The position numbers were made by a program, and so were the translations under genes. From the NCBI GenBank assembly GCA_023399215.1, contig JAEWQJ010000004.1, positions 1-64,000 of the forward strand: a stretch of 64,000 nt of DNA, in the 5' to 3' direction. This stretch comes from Methanobacteriota archaeon (GTDB lineage Archaea > Halobacteriota > Methanosarcinia > Methanosarcinales > Methanosarcinaceae). Shown piece after piece: positions 44,960 to 54,391 of the stretch. The notes beneath the pieces were generated by a model. That model had not been told where the DNA came from and searched no databases. It worked only from the letters and a program-made list of their open reading frames with translations. How positions within the stretch are numbered: the first letter of the stretch is position 1; every line of letters begins with the position of its first letter.

Positions 44960-45573
44960 ATTTAATTGAACTTATTGTATCAAAGTTATATAATATTCGA
45001 TATGTTTTGAAATATGCCATTTCGCTTTATATATACACTCAGATAAAAACCATATTAACTCTTTGTGTCAAAATTAAGCTAATGACAAGCCCAAAGATAT
45101 AAAAGAAAAGGATAAGTAGGAATTGTACCCACTCAATGTTGAAAACTTGTCATAGAGTTCTAGACGGCATTATCGCAGAGATGTAATTTTCCTGTTTGAG
45201 ATTTAACAGCTTGTTATTTGTACTGTGAACAAAAATGGTTCTTTATATTTAGTTACCAACCTGAAGTAACTTCACTTTTGTATTCAGGTAGAGAGCATAA
45301 CTAGAGTATGTCAAATAGTGATATTTTTATTTAACATTTGAAAAGTCTCATATCTAGTTTTCCTTTATATACTAACCGACCTAACATTTAAAACTCATTT
45401 GCATTCTCGAATATGACTTGATATTTCACAGAATAATAACTGCTACCAAACCCATCAGTTACTTTTAATAACTACTTTCACGTTTCACGCACGGAGTTTT
45501 ATATTTATTTCCTCACCGTTATGGTACGAATATCATTTCGAGTTTACAATTATCAACCTATTCCGGATCACCA
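44960..45573. other. Long AT-rich spacer
   Basis: I see no gene, tandem array or RNA signature here. A TTTTATATTTA box near 45498-45508 probably serves the tRNA methyltransferase gene. Confidence 0.4.
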
Positions 45574-46641
45574 ATGTTATACGCTTTTGAACTTTCTGGA
45601 GAACATGAAGAACTGCCCGCTGCCGAAGTATTTGCCTGTCTCAAAATCGAGGGGCTTGATTTCCGGCCCCATATTATCGTTGACCAGTGCCTTGTGGTGG
45701 AAATAACTGGTAAAGAAGAGGATGTGGAAAACATCCTTCGAGGCCCGATAACTGACAGGCTGGCAATGACCCACCATATCCTGAAGGTTGTTGGGATTAC
45801 CGAAAATACTCCGGATGCGATCCTGAAACTTGCAGAAGCCTTTGATTCATCAGGCTACATCAGAGAAGGACAAAGTTTTGTGGTCAGAGCAAAGCGAATC
45901 AAACACCATGTAGATTTTTCGGGCGAGTTTCTGGAACAGAAAGTAGGAGGATGCATTTACAGGAAAGGCTTTCGGGCAAACCTGAAAAATCCGGACGTGG
46001 AATTCAGAGTGATCCTGAGTGAAAAAGCTGTGTTCGGAACTCTCCTGTCCTCTATCAACAGAAGTGCATATGAAGCCAGAACTCCCCAGAACAAACCTTT
46101 TTTCCATCCTGGCGTCCTTATGCCGAGAGTTGCACGCGCCCTCGCAAACCTCTCTGGAATAAAGCCAGGAGACCTTTTTCTGGACCCCTTTTGCGGCACT
46201 GCAGGAATTCTTGTTGAAGCCGGACTTATGGGAGCAAGGGTTATAGGAATCGATGCCCAGGAAAAACTTGTTGAGGGGGCCCGCATGAACCTCGAAGCAT
46301 TTGAACTGGACTATGCTCTGATGGAAGGAGATGCCTGCAGGGTTCCATTAAAGGAAGAAACGATAAATGCAGTCGTTACTGACCCGCCCTACGGCAGATC
46401 GGCAGCAATTGTTGCCGAGTCCCTGGAAAAACTTTATTCCTGCGCTCTTAGTGAGATTGAGCGTGTCCTTAAGCCCGGTGGTGTCGCAGTTGTAGTTTCG
46501 GATAAAGCTGCAGCGGAATACGGAGAAAAGGCAGGGCTTAAGGTTCTTAAGATTTACTCTCAGAGAGTGCACCGAAGCCTTACCCGGACAATAACTGTTT
46601 TTCAGAAAGAAGTGAAGAATGAGAATGGCAAACGGGAATGA
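45574..46641 (+). CDS. tRNA (guanine10-N2)-dimethyltransferase, TrmG10 (archaeal Trm11-like)
   Basis: The 355-residue protein has an N-terminal THUMP region (about 1-160) that binds tRNA and a C-terminal Rossmann methyltransferase. AdoMet-binding DPFCGTAGILVEAGLMGARV and the catalytic DPPYGRS are present, as in enzymes that make m2G/m2,2G at position 10. Start MLYAFELSGEHEELPAAEV is typical. The plus-strand tail and the spacer contain short repeats of GGGAATGAAGAATCAAAA. Confidence 0.9.
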   Translation: MLYAFELSGEHEELPAAEVFACLKIEGLDFRPHIIVDQCLVVEITGKEEDVENILRGPITDRLAMTHHILKVVGITENTPDAILKLAEAFDSSGYIREGQSFVVRAKRIKHHVDFSGEFLEQKVGGCIYRKGFRANLKNPDVEFRVILSEKAVFGTLLSSINRSAYEARTPQNKPFFHPGVLMPRVARALANLSGIKPGDLFLDPFCGTAGILVEAGLMGARVIGIDAQEKLVEGARMNLEAFELDYALMEGDACRVPLKEETINAVVTDPPYGRSAAIVAESLEKLYSCALSEIERVLKPGGVAVVVSDKAAAEYGEKAGLKVLKIYSQRVHRSLTRTITVFQKEVKNENGKRE

Positions 46642-46735
46642 AGAATCAAAATGAGAAGCGGGAATGAAGAATCAAAAGTAAAGTCGAAAAGTAAAGTCGA
46701 AAGTAAAATCAAAAAAGTAAAATCAAAATGAAATG
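46610..46735. repeat. Tandem repeats between convergent trmG10 and truA
   Basis: GGAATGAAGAATCAAAA occurs twice, overlapping the methyltransferase stop. AAGTAAARTCGAAA occurs about four times after it. Confidence 0.75.
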
Positions 46736-46767
46736 TTAAAAGTTAAGACTTCCTATAAAGGCACTTT

Positions 46768-47577
46768 TTACTCATGGGAGATGAGTTCTTCCAGCACTTC
46801 TGCCATAACCCTATGCCTGAGAACACGTTTATGGTTCTGCTCGCCTGCTCTCCTGATAGAGTAGTTGTCTTCAATCCATTCTATTTTCTCGTCATAATTC
46901 ACTTTCAGAAGGGTCAATCCATAAGCAGGAGCAGCTTCGATTCCTTCTTCATAAATCTCCGGATTCAGCATCTGGAGCAGCCAATCGGTATCACGCACCC
47001 CTTTGCCTATCATAGAAAGGGCAGTTACGATTTTCCGGACCATATTCCAGAGGAAACTATTTCCAACGACGTCGATTTTTATAAGTTCTCCGTCTATGCG
47101 GGCATCGATCCTTTCTATGGTTCGAACCGTACTTTTTTCTCCATTGGTTCGCGAAAAGTTTTCAAAATCGTGCGTTCCGAGCAGAAATTTTGAAGCTTCC
47201 CGGATTTTGGAGATATCATACTCTTTTCCGCTCATTACATAGCGGTAGTGTCTGGAAACCGCATCTCTTCTGGCATCAAAGCTTAGGGGCACTTCCGCGT
47301 GAGCCCAGACCCAGATTCCCGAGGGGAGTTCGGAATTTATTACCCTTGGAATTGCCAGGTTCAGTTTATCCGTGTCAAAGGCTACAACCTGTTGAAAAGC
47401 GTGAACCCCGGCATCGGTTCTACCAGCGCAGGTATAATTCGCAGACTTGGGGCTTTCTATAATCCCGAGGTTTCGAAGAGCCTTGAAGAGTTCTCCCTCC
47501 ACAGTCTCAACATTAGGCTGGATCTGGGAGCCGTGAAACTCGGTGCCTATGTATGCAAGTTTTAAAGCGACTCTCAT
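46768..47577 (-). CDS. truA: tRNA pseudouridine(38-40) synthase
   Basis: This 269-residue protein has the TruA catalytic motif CAGRTDAGVHAFQQV with the nucleophilic Asp, plus RHYRYVMSG and NSFLWNMVRKIVTALSMIG. It modifies U38-U40 in the tRNA anticodon arm. The next gene on the minus strand ends 8 bp upstream, so the regulator and truA may be cotranscribed. Confidence 0.94.
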   Translation of the reverse strand: MRVALKLAYIGTEFHGSQIQPNVETVEGELFKALRNLGIIESPKSANYTCAGRTDAGVHAFQQVVAFDTDKLNLAIPRVINSELPSGIWVWAHAEVPLSFDARRDAVSRHYRYVMSGKEYDISKIREASKFLLGTHDFENFSRTNGEKSTVRTIERIDARIDGELIKIDVVGNSFLWNMVRKIVTALSMIGKGVRDTDWLLQMLNPEIYEEGIEAAPAYGLTLLKVNYDEKIEWIEDNYSIRRAGEQNHKRVLRHRVMAEVLEELISHE

Positions 47578-47585
47578 AAGAATCT

Positions 47586-48503
47586 CTACTTGGCTTTATT
47601 CTTATAATAGACTTCTCTTACAATCAGTACGACTACTATAAAAAGACACCCTAAAAGGAACCAGAACCCGGGGTGAAGAGAAAGCATGTCACAAAGCCCG
47701 TGAAGCCCGCTTGCATGAGATAACCCTTCAGGTGGAATAGAAGAGCACCCCGGTACAGAGTTTAAACCATCCGGTGTGGACATTGGGACTTCAGCAACTC
47801 CATGGGATGGGCCAGCTTCCAGTCCAGAGGACAGATTTCCGGCTCCGGATTCCAGAACCCCAGAACTTGCATTCGAAGCTCCTTCGGGAACCTGCTGGTC
47901 GAGAGCTATTTTCGGGCTTACGTTATTGCTCTCGTTTATTCCCAGGACCATTTGCTCCGGAGAAGAATTGTCAAGTGTTTCCATTGTCCTCATTCTCAAA
48001 GGAGCAGTTGCATCAATGACCTGTTTTGCTTTCATATAAGCTGAAAAATACTCTATGCCCGCGGCTGCGAAAAAGGCAGCTACTATTACTCCAAGGTACT
48101 TTTGCAGCAGGTTTACAAGAGAGAGTTTGTCTATAGAACTTTTCGAAGGAACGAGGACGATCAGTTTTTCGGCTGACTCGTAGATCTTTACTTGCCTTCC
48201 TTTCTTGCTCCACTTTATTTGTTTGATCTTTATAAGATCGGACTCTATAAGGGAATCAAGATTATACTTGACAGTAGTAAGGGGAAGTTCCAGCTCCTCT
48301 GCAATACTTGTTGCAGACATGCTTTTTTTCCCGAGCAACTCAAGAATCTTTATTGATGTTTCATTGGAAAGGATCTGAGTGATCTTTCTGGATTCCCCAT
48401 TTACCGGGAGAACAAGTACCTTGCCGCCCTGCTCCAGTTGCTCAGATCCCGGCAATGGGTTGTCGGCTGTCGATAAACCGTCTTGATCTTCAAGCCCGTC
48501 CAT
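47586..48503 (-). CDS. Membrane-anchored winged-helix transcriptional regulator
   Basis: The 305-residue protein has an ArsR/MarR-like winged helix at about residues 43-115 (LSNETSIKILELLGKKSMSA, TSIAEELELPLTTVKYNLDS). A hydrophobic segment follows at about 135-160 (LGVIVAAFFAAAGIEYF), then a Gly/Ser/Asn-rich linker of about 100 residues, then a second helix near the C-terminus (FWFLLGCLFIVVVLIVREVY). DNA-binding and extracellular parts therefore lie on opposite sides of the membrane. It ends 8 bp from truA. The signal sensed is unknown. Confidence 0.82.
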   Translation of the reverse strand: MDGLEDQDGLSTADNPLPGSEQLEQGGKVLVLPVNGESRKITQILSNETSIKILELLGKKSMSATSIAEELELPLTTVKYNLDSLIESDLIKIKQIKWSKKGRQVKIYESAEKLIVLVPSKSSIDKLSLVNLLQKYLGVIVAAFFAAAGIEYFSAYMKAKQVIDATAPLRMRTMETLDNSSPEQMVLGINESNNVSPKIALDQQVPEGASNASSGVLESGAGNLSSGLEAGPSHGVAEVPMSTPDGLNSVPGCSSIPPEGLSHASGLHGLCDMLSLHPGFWFLLGCLFIVVVLIVREVYYKNKAK

Positions 48504-48692
48504 AATTACTTCCTGGATTAAAAACCTGTCTATTTTTTACTCAGTGTATAACCTTAGTTTGCGCGAATCAATATAAAGTTTTATTTTTATGGCAGAATAT
48601 TCATTCACTACTATATCTAGATATAGAATCCAGACCTTAACCTTAAATAGAATATTGTATATACTAATCTAAATTTTCCGCTGGTAACAATC

Positions 48693-49763
48693 ATGATCAC
48701 AAAACAGCAGGTTCTTGAATTTCTGAAAAATTACGATTTAGAAAACATTACAATTGCAACAATTTGCTCCCACTCTAGCCTTCAAATTTTTGACGGAGCT
48801 CGGAAAGAAGGCTTCAGAACTCTGGGAATCTGCGTCGGCAAGCCTCCAAAATTTTATGAGGCTTTTCCCAAAGCAAAACCCGATGAGTATCTTGTCGTCG
48901 ATAGCTATGCCGATATAATGAACAAGGTTGAGGAGCTTAGAAAGAAAAATGCCATCATTATCCCGCACGGCTCAGTAGTTGCTTACCTTGGCACGGAAAA
49001 TTTTGCAGAGATGGCCGTACCCACTTTCGGAAACCGGGCTGTGCTCGAATGGGAATCAGACAGGGATAAAGAACGTGAGTGGCTTCTCGGAGCAGGCATT
49101 CATATGCCCGGGAAAATCGATGATCCTCACGATATTAATGGGCCTGTAATGGTCAAGTATGACGGGGCAAAAGGAGGAAAAGGTTTCTTCGTTGCAAAAA
49201 CCTACAAAGAATTCGATGAACTCATAGACCGGACCCAGAAGTACACGATTCAGGAATTTATTACCGGGACCCGTTATTACCTTCACTACTTCTATTCCCC
49301 GATCCGAAAAGAAGGATACACTTTAAGCCATGGCAGCCTTGAACTTCTGAGCATGGACCGCAGGGTAGAATCCAACGCGGATGAAATCTTCAGGCTCGGT
49401 TCACCCAGAGAACTCGTAGAAGCAGGAATCCGTCCGACATATGTAGTCACAGGAAATATGCCCCTTGTAGCAAGAGAATCCCTCTTACCCCTTATCTTCT
49501 CTCTTGGAGAAAGGGTAGTTGAAGAATCTCTTGGCCTCTTTGGCGGGATGATAGGGTCTTTCTGCCTCGAGACTGTTTTTACGGATACGCTTGAGATTAA
49601 AGTGTTTGAGATCTCGGCCAGAATTGTTGCAGGAACAAACCTTTACGTTTCAGGTTCTCCTTATGCCGACCTGGTGGAAGAAAACCTCTCAACTGGAAGA
49701 AGAATAGCCCGGGAAATCAAAATAGCAGCTCAAACAGGCCAGCTGGATAAGATAATATCCTAA
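48693..49763 (+). CDS. purP: FAICAR synthetase PurP (5-formaminoimidazole-4-carboxamide ribonucleotide synthetase)
   Basis: This 356-residue ATP-grasp enzyme uses formate and ATP to formylate AICAR, the archaeal substitute for the folate-dependent PurH step. Family stretches include IATICSHSSLQIFDGARKEG, FGNRAVLEWESDR, VMVKYDGAKGGKGFFVAKTY and the late FEISARIVAGTN with metal ligands. Length and start match the family. Confidence 0.93.
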   Translation: MITKQQVLEFLKNYDLENITIATICSHSSLQIFDGARKEGFRTLGICVGKPPKFYEAFPKAKPDEYLVVDSYADIMNKVEELRKKNAIIIPHGSVVAYLGTENFAEMAVPTFGNRAVLEWESDRDKEREWLLGAGIHMPGKIDDPHDINGPVMVKYDGAKGGKGFFVAKTYKEFDELIDRTQKYTIQEFITGTRYYLHYFYSPIRKEGYTLSHGSLELLSMDRRVESNADEIFRLGSPRELVEAGIRPTYVVTGNMPLVARESLLPLIFSLGERVVEESLGLFGGMIGSFCLETVFTDTLEIKVFEISARIVAGTNLYVSGSPYADLVEENLSTGRRIAREIKIAAQTGQLDKIIS

Positions 49764-50087
49764 ATAAATAGTTCTATATAATTTGAGGAGACATTCTGAA
49801 ATTTACTATTCAGGGTTGAGCTAAGCTCTCAACCTTTAGATTTTATAGATTCTGAATTTTTAGAATTTTAGTTTTTAGAATTTTAGTTTTTAGAATTTTA
49901 GTTTTGAGTTTTAGAAAAATTCAAAGCCATTTTAGAGCTTTTAGGGTATTTATAAGGAGTTATAAAGTTAATTTAGAGCCTTGTATATTCATTAAAAGTT
50001 TTTTAGAGTTCATGACTTATAACCCTTTTTTATTTAAGACCCAAGACGTAAATTATTTTAAATAGTTTTCAGTCTGATATTATCAAG
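49764..50087. repeat. Spacer with short tandem repeats
   Basis: TTTAGAATTTTAG-type units of about 16 bp recur three to four times at about 49855-49915. No gene is visible. Confidence 0.75.
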
Positions 50088-51425
50088 ATGCCTAAAGTCG
50101 AAAATAAAGAACTAAGACCTGTTTTTCGGGGAAAAAACACTGGAACGCTGCGTGTACTTGGAAGTGAAGAGAACCCCGGAAAAGGGCTTCTGTCAATTGG
50201 AAACTACATGGCACTTGACCACTCGCGAGGAGCAGCCGTTTATCTTGATGCCCTGAAGCCTCATGCTATTTTGATCTGCGGGAAAAGAGGATACGGAAAA
50301 TCCTATACTATGGGCTGTTTGCTTGAAGAACTTGCCTTTCTTGAGCCAGCTATTAAGAAAAGACTTGCATCCGTTGTTATTGACACTATGGGTATTTTCT
50401 GGACGATGAAGTATCCAAACGCTTTTGAAGCACGGAAGCTTAAGAATTGGGAACTCACTCCAGTCGGGCTTGATATTGAGATTTTCGTGCCCGTGGGCAA
50501 GGTTGAGGCTTACAGAAAGCGGAATATCGATGTGAAGCCATTTTCTATCCCAATAAGCGAAATTTCAGGAAGTCAGTGGTGCAGGATCTTTAGTATCGAA
50601 GAGGTTTCTCCTCCTGGAATTCTACTGGTAAGAGCAATCGAATCCCTCAGGGAAAAAGGAGAAACATACTCTTTTGAGGAAATTCTCAGTGAGATTGCAC
50701 GGGACCCTCGATCGGACGAGGCTTCAAAAGGAGCTGCAGAGAATTATTTTAGAGCAGTAAATTCCTGGGGCCTTTTCTCAAAAGAAGGGACAGAACTGCC
50801 AGATCTAGTATCAGGGGGTAGAACAACTATCCTTGATGTGAGTACGCTTGAAAACGAAAACGTCTGCGCCGCAGCAGTATCAATTATTGCAGGTAGGCTT
50901 TATGAAGCAAGACTTGAGGCAAGAAGAGCTTACGAAAAAAAGCTGATGGGGGAAAAGACCGATGAAGAAGAATTTCCCATGGTCTGGCTCTTTATAGATG
51001 AGGCTCACATTTTCATACCCGCAAAGACTGAAGGCCTTGCCTCGAAAGTACTTATTAACCGTTGTCTCAGACAGGGTAGGCAGCCTGGCCTCTCCCTTGT
51101 CCTGGCAACTCAGCGGCCTGCAAGCCTGCACCCTGATGTGGTTTCCCAGAGTGACCTTCTAATCTGCCACCGCCTTACGGCAAGTGATGATATTCTTGCT
51201 CTGGAAACTTCGAGGCCTCTTTATATGCAGGAAAATCTCCAGGCGTATATTAAGAAGATGGGAAGTGAAAGAGGGGCTGCCCTGATAGTGGATGACCATT
51301 CCGAGTCAGTTCATCTTGTGCGTATCCGCCCGAGGCTAAGCTGGCACGGAGGAGGGGAACCAAGTGCTCTTGAGCCTCATATCAAAGAAAAAAGCAATGA
51401 AAATGCCACTCGAGTACAAAAGTAA
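50088..51425 (+). CDS. HerA-like / DUF87 ATPase
   Basis: The 445-residue protein has a FtsK/HerA-type motor fold: Walker A ICGKRGYGKSYT near residue 68 and Walker B VWLFIDEAHIF near 303. The sensor/arginine stretch RQGRQPGLSLVLATQRPASL follows. The HerA group translocates DNA, often with NurA in end resection, but no nurA is adjacent here. It is monocistronic, and the N-terminal 40 residues form a small barrel-like HAS domain (HFR..GTLRVLG). Confidence 0.85.
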   Translation: MPKVENKELRPVFRGKNTGTLRVLGSEENPGKGLLSIGNYMALDHSRGAAVYLDALKPHAILICGKRGYGKSYTMGCLLEELAFLEPAIKKRLASVVIDTMGIFWTMKYPNAFEARKLKNWELTPVGLDIEIFVPVGKVEAYRKRNIDVKPFSIPISEISGSQWCRIFSIEEVSPPGILLVRAIESLREKGETYSFEEILSEIARDPRSDEASKGAAENYFRAVNSWGLFSKEGTELPDLVSGGRTTILDVSTLENENVCAAAVSIIAGRLYEARLEARRAYEKKLMGEKTDEEEFPMVWLFIDEAHIFIPAKTEGLASKVLINRCLRQGRQPGLSLVLATQRPASLHPDVVSQSDLLICHRLTASDDILALETSRPLYMQENLQAYIKKMGSERGAALIVDDHSESVHLVRIRPRLSWHGGGEPSALEPHIKEKSNENATRVQK

Positions 51426-51623
51426 CTCATTTTATAGATTTTTTGGGAAAACTCAGGATTAAGAGAATTGGAATTATTAACTAATTTTTGAGTCATGTTA
51501 GAGTCATGTTAGAAAATAATATAAATATTACCTGTGATACTTCAACCCTGTGAATGCAGCTAAATTCGGGCTGTAAAAATTCTAATGTAGCTGCATTTAA
51601 TTGCAACAAAGACCGGTGATGTT

Positions 51624-52112
51624 ATGAAAGGAAGAGCCTGGAAATTCGGAGACGACGTGGATACGGACGCAGTGATTCCCGGAAGGTACCTGATTTATAA
51701 TACCCCTGAAGAGCTTGCAAAGTACACGTTTGAAGGCGTACGCCCCGAATTTGCAAAAAAAGTTCATGAAAATGATATCGTAGTCGCGGGAAACAATTTT
51801 GGTTGCGGCTCCTCACGTGAGCACGCGCCCCTTGCCCTAAAAGGAGCAAAGGTAGCCTGTGTAATTGCAAAATCTTTTGCAAGGATCTTTTTCAGGAACT
51901 CAATAAATATCGGAGTTCCTGTCCTGGAATGTCCTGACACTGACAGGATTGATGATGGAGACGAGCTTGACGTAGACCTTGCCACAGGAACTATTGAAAA
52001 CAAGACAAAAGGTGAGACCTACCAGGCAACCCCTCTCCCTGATTTCGTGCGTGAAATCGTGGATGAGGGAGGACTTATAGAATATGCCAGGAAATTGGTC
52101 TCTGAACGCTAA
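51624..52112 (+). CDS. leuD: 3-isopropylmalate dehydratase small subunit (LeuD/HacB family)
   Basis: This 162-residue swivelling subunit of an aconitase-like enzyme has the motifs FGDDVDTDAVIPGRYLIY, NNFGCGSSREHAPLALKGA and KSFARIFFRNSINIG. The substrate loop reads YLIY rather than the YLRT described for homoaconitase, favouring isopropylmalate. It lies 94 bp before the dehydrogenase gene, forming a leucine-pathway pair. The large subunit is not in this window. Confidence 0.87.
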   Translation: MKGRAWKFGDDVDTDAVIPGRYLIYNTPEELAKYTFEGVRPEFAKKVHENDIVVAGNNFGCGSSREHAPLALKGAKVACVIAKSFARIFFRNSINIGVPVLECPDTDRIDDGDELDVDLATGTIENKTKGETYQATPLPDFVREIVDEGGLIEYARKLVSER

Positions 52113-52206
52113 AAAACAGGAAATCTGTCCTGAGACAGCCCTGTCCGCGTTTGAAATCTCGCAATAAAAAGGCAGTTTTGCCTGTAAATTTCAAAGGAGT
52201 ATAAAT

Positions 52207-53334
52207 ATGACGCAGTATAAGATTCCGGTCCTCCCGGGCGACGGGATAGGCCCAGAAATTATCGCCGAAGGCAGAAAGGTAGTAGATGCCGCTGGCGAAA
52301 GATTCGGTTTTGATGTAGAGTGGATTGAATACCCGCAGGGAGCAGACCATTATCTTGAAACAGGAGAACTGATTTCGGAAGATACCTTAAAGGAGCTATC
52401 CGGATACCCTGCCATTTACCTTGGTTCCATCGGAGACCCAAGGATTGCCCCTGGCGTCCTTGAGAAGGGAATCTTATTAACTGCACGCTTTTATTTTGAC
52501 GAGTATGTTAACCTTCGCCCGATAAAACTTCTTGATGGAGTGTGGACCCCTCTCAAAGACAAAACCTCAAAAGATATCGATTTTGTGGTTGTCAGGGAAA
52601 ACACCGAGGACTTCTACGTAGGGGTCGGTGGCAGAGCAAAAACAGGAGCAAGCAAAGACCTTCTTGAAGTAAAAAGAACGCTCTACTCCGCAAAATTCGG
52701 TCTTGATATCGAGACTGACAGCGAAGAAATAGGGTACCAGATAGGTCTGATCTCCAAAGAAGGCACAGACAGGGTTATCGAGTACGCCTTTGACCTTGCT
52801 GAGAACCGGAAAAAACACGTTTCTTCCGTTGACAAAGCAAATGTGCTTTCCGATATCTACGGTTTCTGGAGAGAAGAGTTCAATGCAATTTCTGCAAAAC
52901 ATCCAGGCGTTACTACAGACTTTAATTTCGTTGATGCCGTCACAATGTGGTTTGTGAAAAACCCAGAATGGTTTGATGTGGTTGTAACCCCGAACATGTT
53001 CGGAGACATTATTACTGATCTAGGAGCCATGATCCAGGGCGGCCTCGGCCTTGCTCCCGGTGGAAACATCAATCCAAAAGGCACAAGCATGTTCGAGCCT
53101 ATTCACGGTTCAGCCCCAAAGTACAAGGGACAGAACAAGGTCAACCCGATTGCCACAATCTGGGCAGGTGCAATGCTCATAGAACATCTCGGAGAAAAGG
53201 AAGCCGCAGATACCATAGTCAATGCAATCCAGAAAAACATCCTGGACGGCAAAGTCAAAACCTACGATTTAGGCGGCAAGAGCACAACCTCAGATGTCGG
53301 AGACGACATTGCAAGGATAATAAAGGGAGAATAA
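52207..53334 (+). CDS. leuB: 3-isopropylmalate dehydrogenase (isocitrate/isopropylmalate family)
   Basis: This 375-residue beta-decarboxylating dehydrogenase has LPGDGIGPEIIAEGRKVVDA, VVRENTEDFYVG, NMFGDIITDLGAMIQGGLG and FEPIHGSAPKYKGQNKVNP. The position after leuD supports isopropylmalate as substrate. Homoisocitrate or isocitrate dehydrogenase are related alternatives. The ribosome site is AAAGGAG. Confidence 0.88.
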   Translation: MTQYKIPVLPGDGIGPEIIAEGRKVVDAAGERFGFDVEWIEYPQGADHYLETGELISEDTLKELSGYPAIYLGSIGDPRIAPGVLEKGILLTARFYFDEYVNLRPIKLLDGVWTPLKDKTSKDIDFVVVRENTEDFYVGVGGRAKTGASKDLLEVKRTLYSAKFGLDIETDSEEIGYQIGLISKEGTDRVIEYAFDLAENRKKHVSSVDKANVLSDIYGFWREEFNAISAKHPGVTTDFNFVDAVTMWFVKNPEWFDVVVTPNMFGDIITDLGAMIQGGLGLAPGGNINPKGTSMFEPIHGSAPKYKGQNKVNPIATIWAGAMLIEHLGEKEAADTIVNAIQKNILDGKVKTYDLGGKSTTSDVGDDIARIIKGE

Positions 53335-53349
53335 TTCAACTCTCCCTTT

Positions 53350-53470
53350 CCTATACTTTTTTTATAATTCCTTACTCATTATTCCTTACTCATTATTCCT
53401 TGCTCATCATTCCTTGTTCACTATTCCTTGCTCATTATTCTTTGTTCATCATTCTCTATTCATTACTATT
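53350..53470. repeat. Tandem repeat, about nine copies of a 13-14 bp unit
   Basis: ATTCCTTACTCATT units run directly after leuB, drifting to ATTCTTTGTTCATC. The spacer from 53471 to 53875 holds only short protein-like pieces I do not recognise. Confidence 0.85.
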
Positions 53471-53875
53471 TTTTATTAGCCGTCGCAATATTTTTAGTAT
53501 GATTTCGTTTAAATATTTATATGCTAGTCGGAAGATACAAGGAATATATATTTAATGTGTGATAATTAAAATAGACAGCTCCGGATGATGATTTTCTTGC
53601 AATAATGAAAAAACTGAAACCACAGATTGAAACCTGAACCATATTTGCAAAATCGTTTGAATGGAATTTATCGGCTTTCAGTCCGTTTTATGTAGATATC
53701 AGAGACATGATTCCCTAAGAGTTAGATGGATAATTTTCTGGAGTGGCTTGGAATAAAACAGGTTTTGAGATAGCCTTGTGAAACTCTTGAATAAAAGAAA
53801 AACAGTTACCGTGCGGGAGTTTCATAACATCAACTGCAAAATAAAGTTAAATATGTCAATGGCGTATATCATCAT

Positions 53876-54061
53876 ATGAAATTTTTGAGTGGGGTTTTTG
53901 GGACAAGAAATTTGTTTGATACAAAATGTGAATACACATCGAAGTGCACTGCGTATCGAGAGGATTCGTACACATGTACAGAAGCACTGGATAAAAGCTA
54001 CTGCGGAATTTATAAACTTTTTTGTGAGGATCCTGAAACATTATACACAGAACTACCTTGA
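53876..54061 (+). CDS. Small cysteine-rich protein
   Basis: The 61-residue protein has five cysteines spaced C-x5-C-x9-C-x8-C-x6-C in TKCEYTSKCTAYREDSYTC and SYCGIYKLFC. This is typical of small zinc or Fe-S proteins. A TATA-like GTTAAATATG lies about 25 bp before the ATG, fitting a leaderless transcript, and no ribosome site is present. The dense, regular cysteine pattern argues against a chance frame. Function unknown. Confidence 0.6.
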   Translation: MKFLSGVFGTRNLFDTKCEYTSKCTAYREDSYTCTEALDKSYCGIYKLFCEDPETLYTELP

Positions 54062-54391
54062 GAACCATATTACGCATACTCAGAGTTACAAAATAATCAG
54101 AGTTACAAGGTTAAACTGACAAAACTCCTTTTTTTTGTTTTAATACCGCATAGTTTTTGTTGTAAAATGGTTAATAGAATTTGAAGGAAATTAAAATAGG
54201 ACTAGAGAGCTCTGTACTGAAACAGGTCGTTAATACTATATGGAAAAAATTAGGTTGGCGTTACAACCTCCAGGCTAAAACCGGATGGTTTTACGCTTCG
54301 TTATATAAAACAAAAAGGTTTCAGAATTAAATATTAGACATTATGTTAAAGACCAGTTCAGTTTTTTGTCAAGTATTATTTTTGGTTTTTG
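54062..54391. other. Spacer downstream of the importer operon
   Basis: No gene is visible. TAAAACC...GGTTTTA near 54278-54297 could form a short hairpin at the 3' end of the minus-strand transporter operon. Confidence 0.35.

Noticed and set aside
47774..48044. Three overlapping plus-strand frames opposite the regulator linker
   Set aside because: They arise from the low-complexity Gly/Ser linker on the other strand.
53580..53760. Protein-like pieces (PDDDFLAIMKKLKPQIET; FAKSFEWNLSAFSPFYVDIR)
   Set aside because: They are short, broken by stops and not recognisable as any family; not enough to call a pseudogene.
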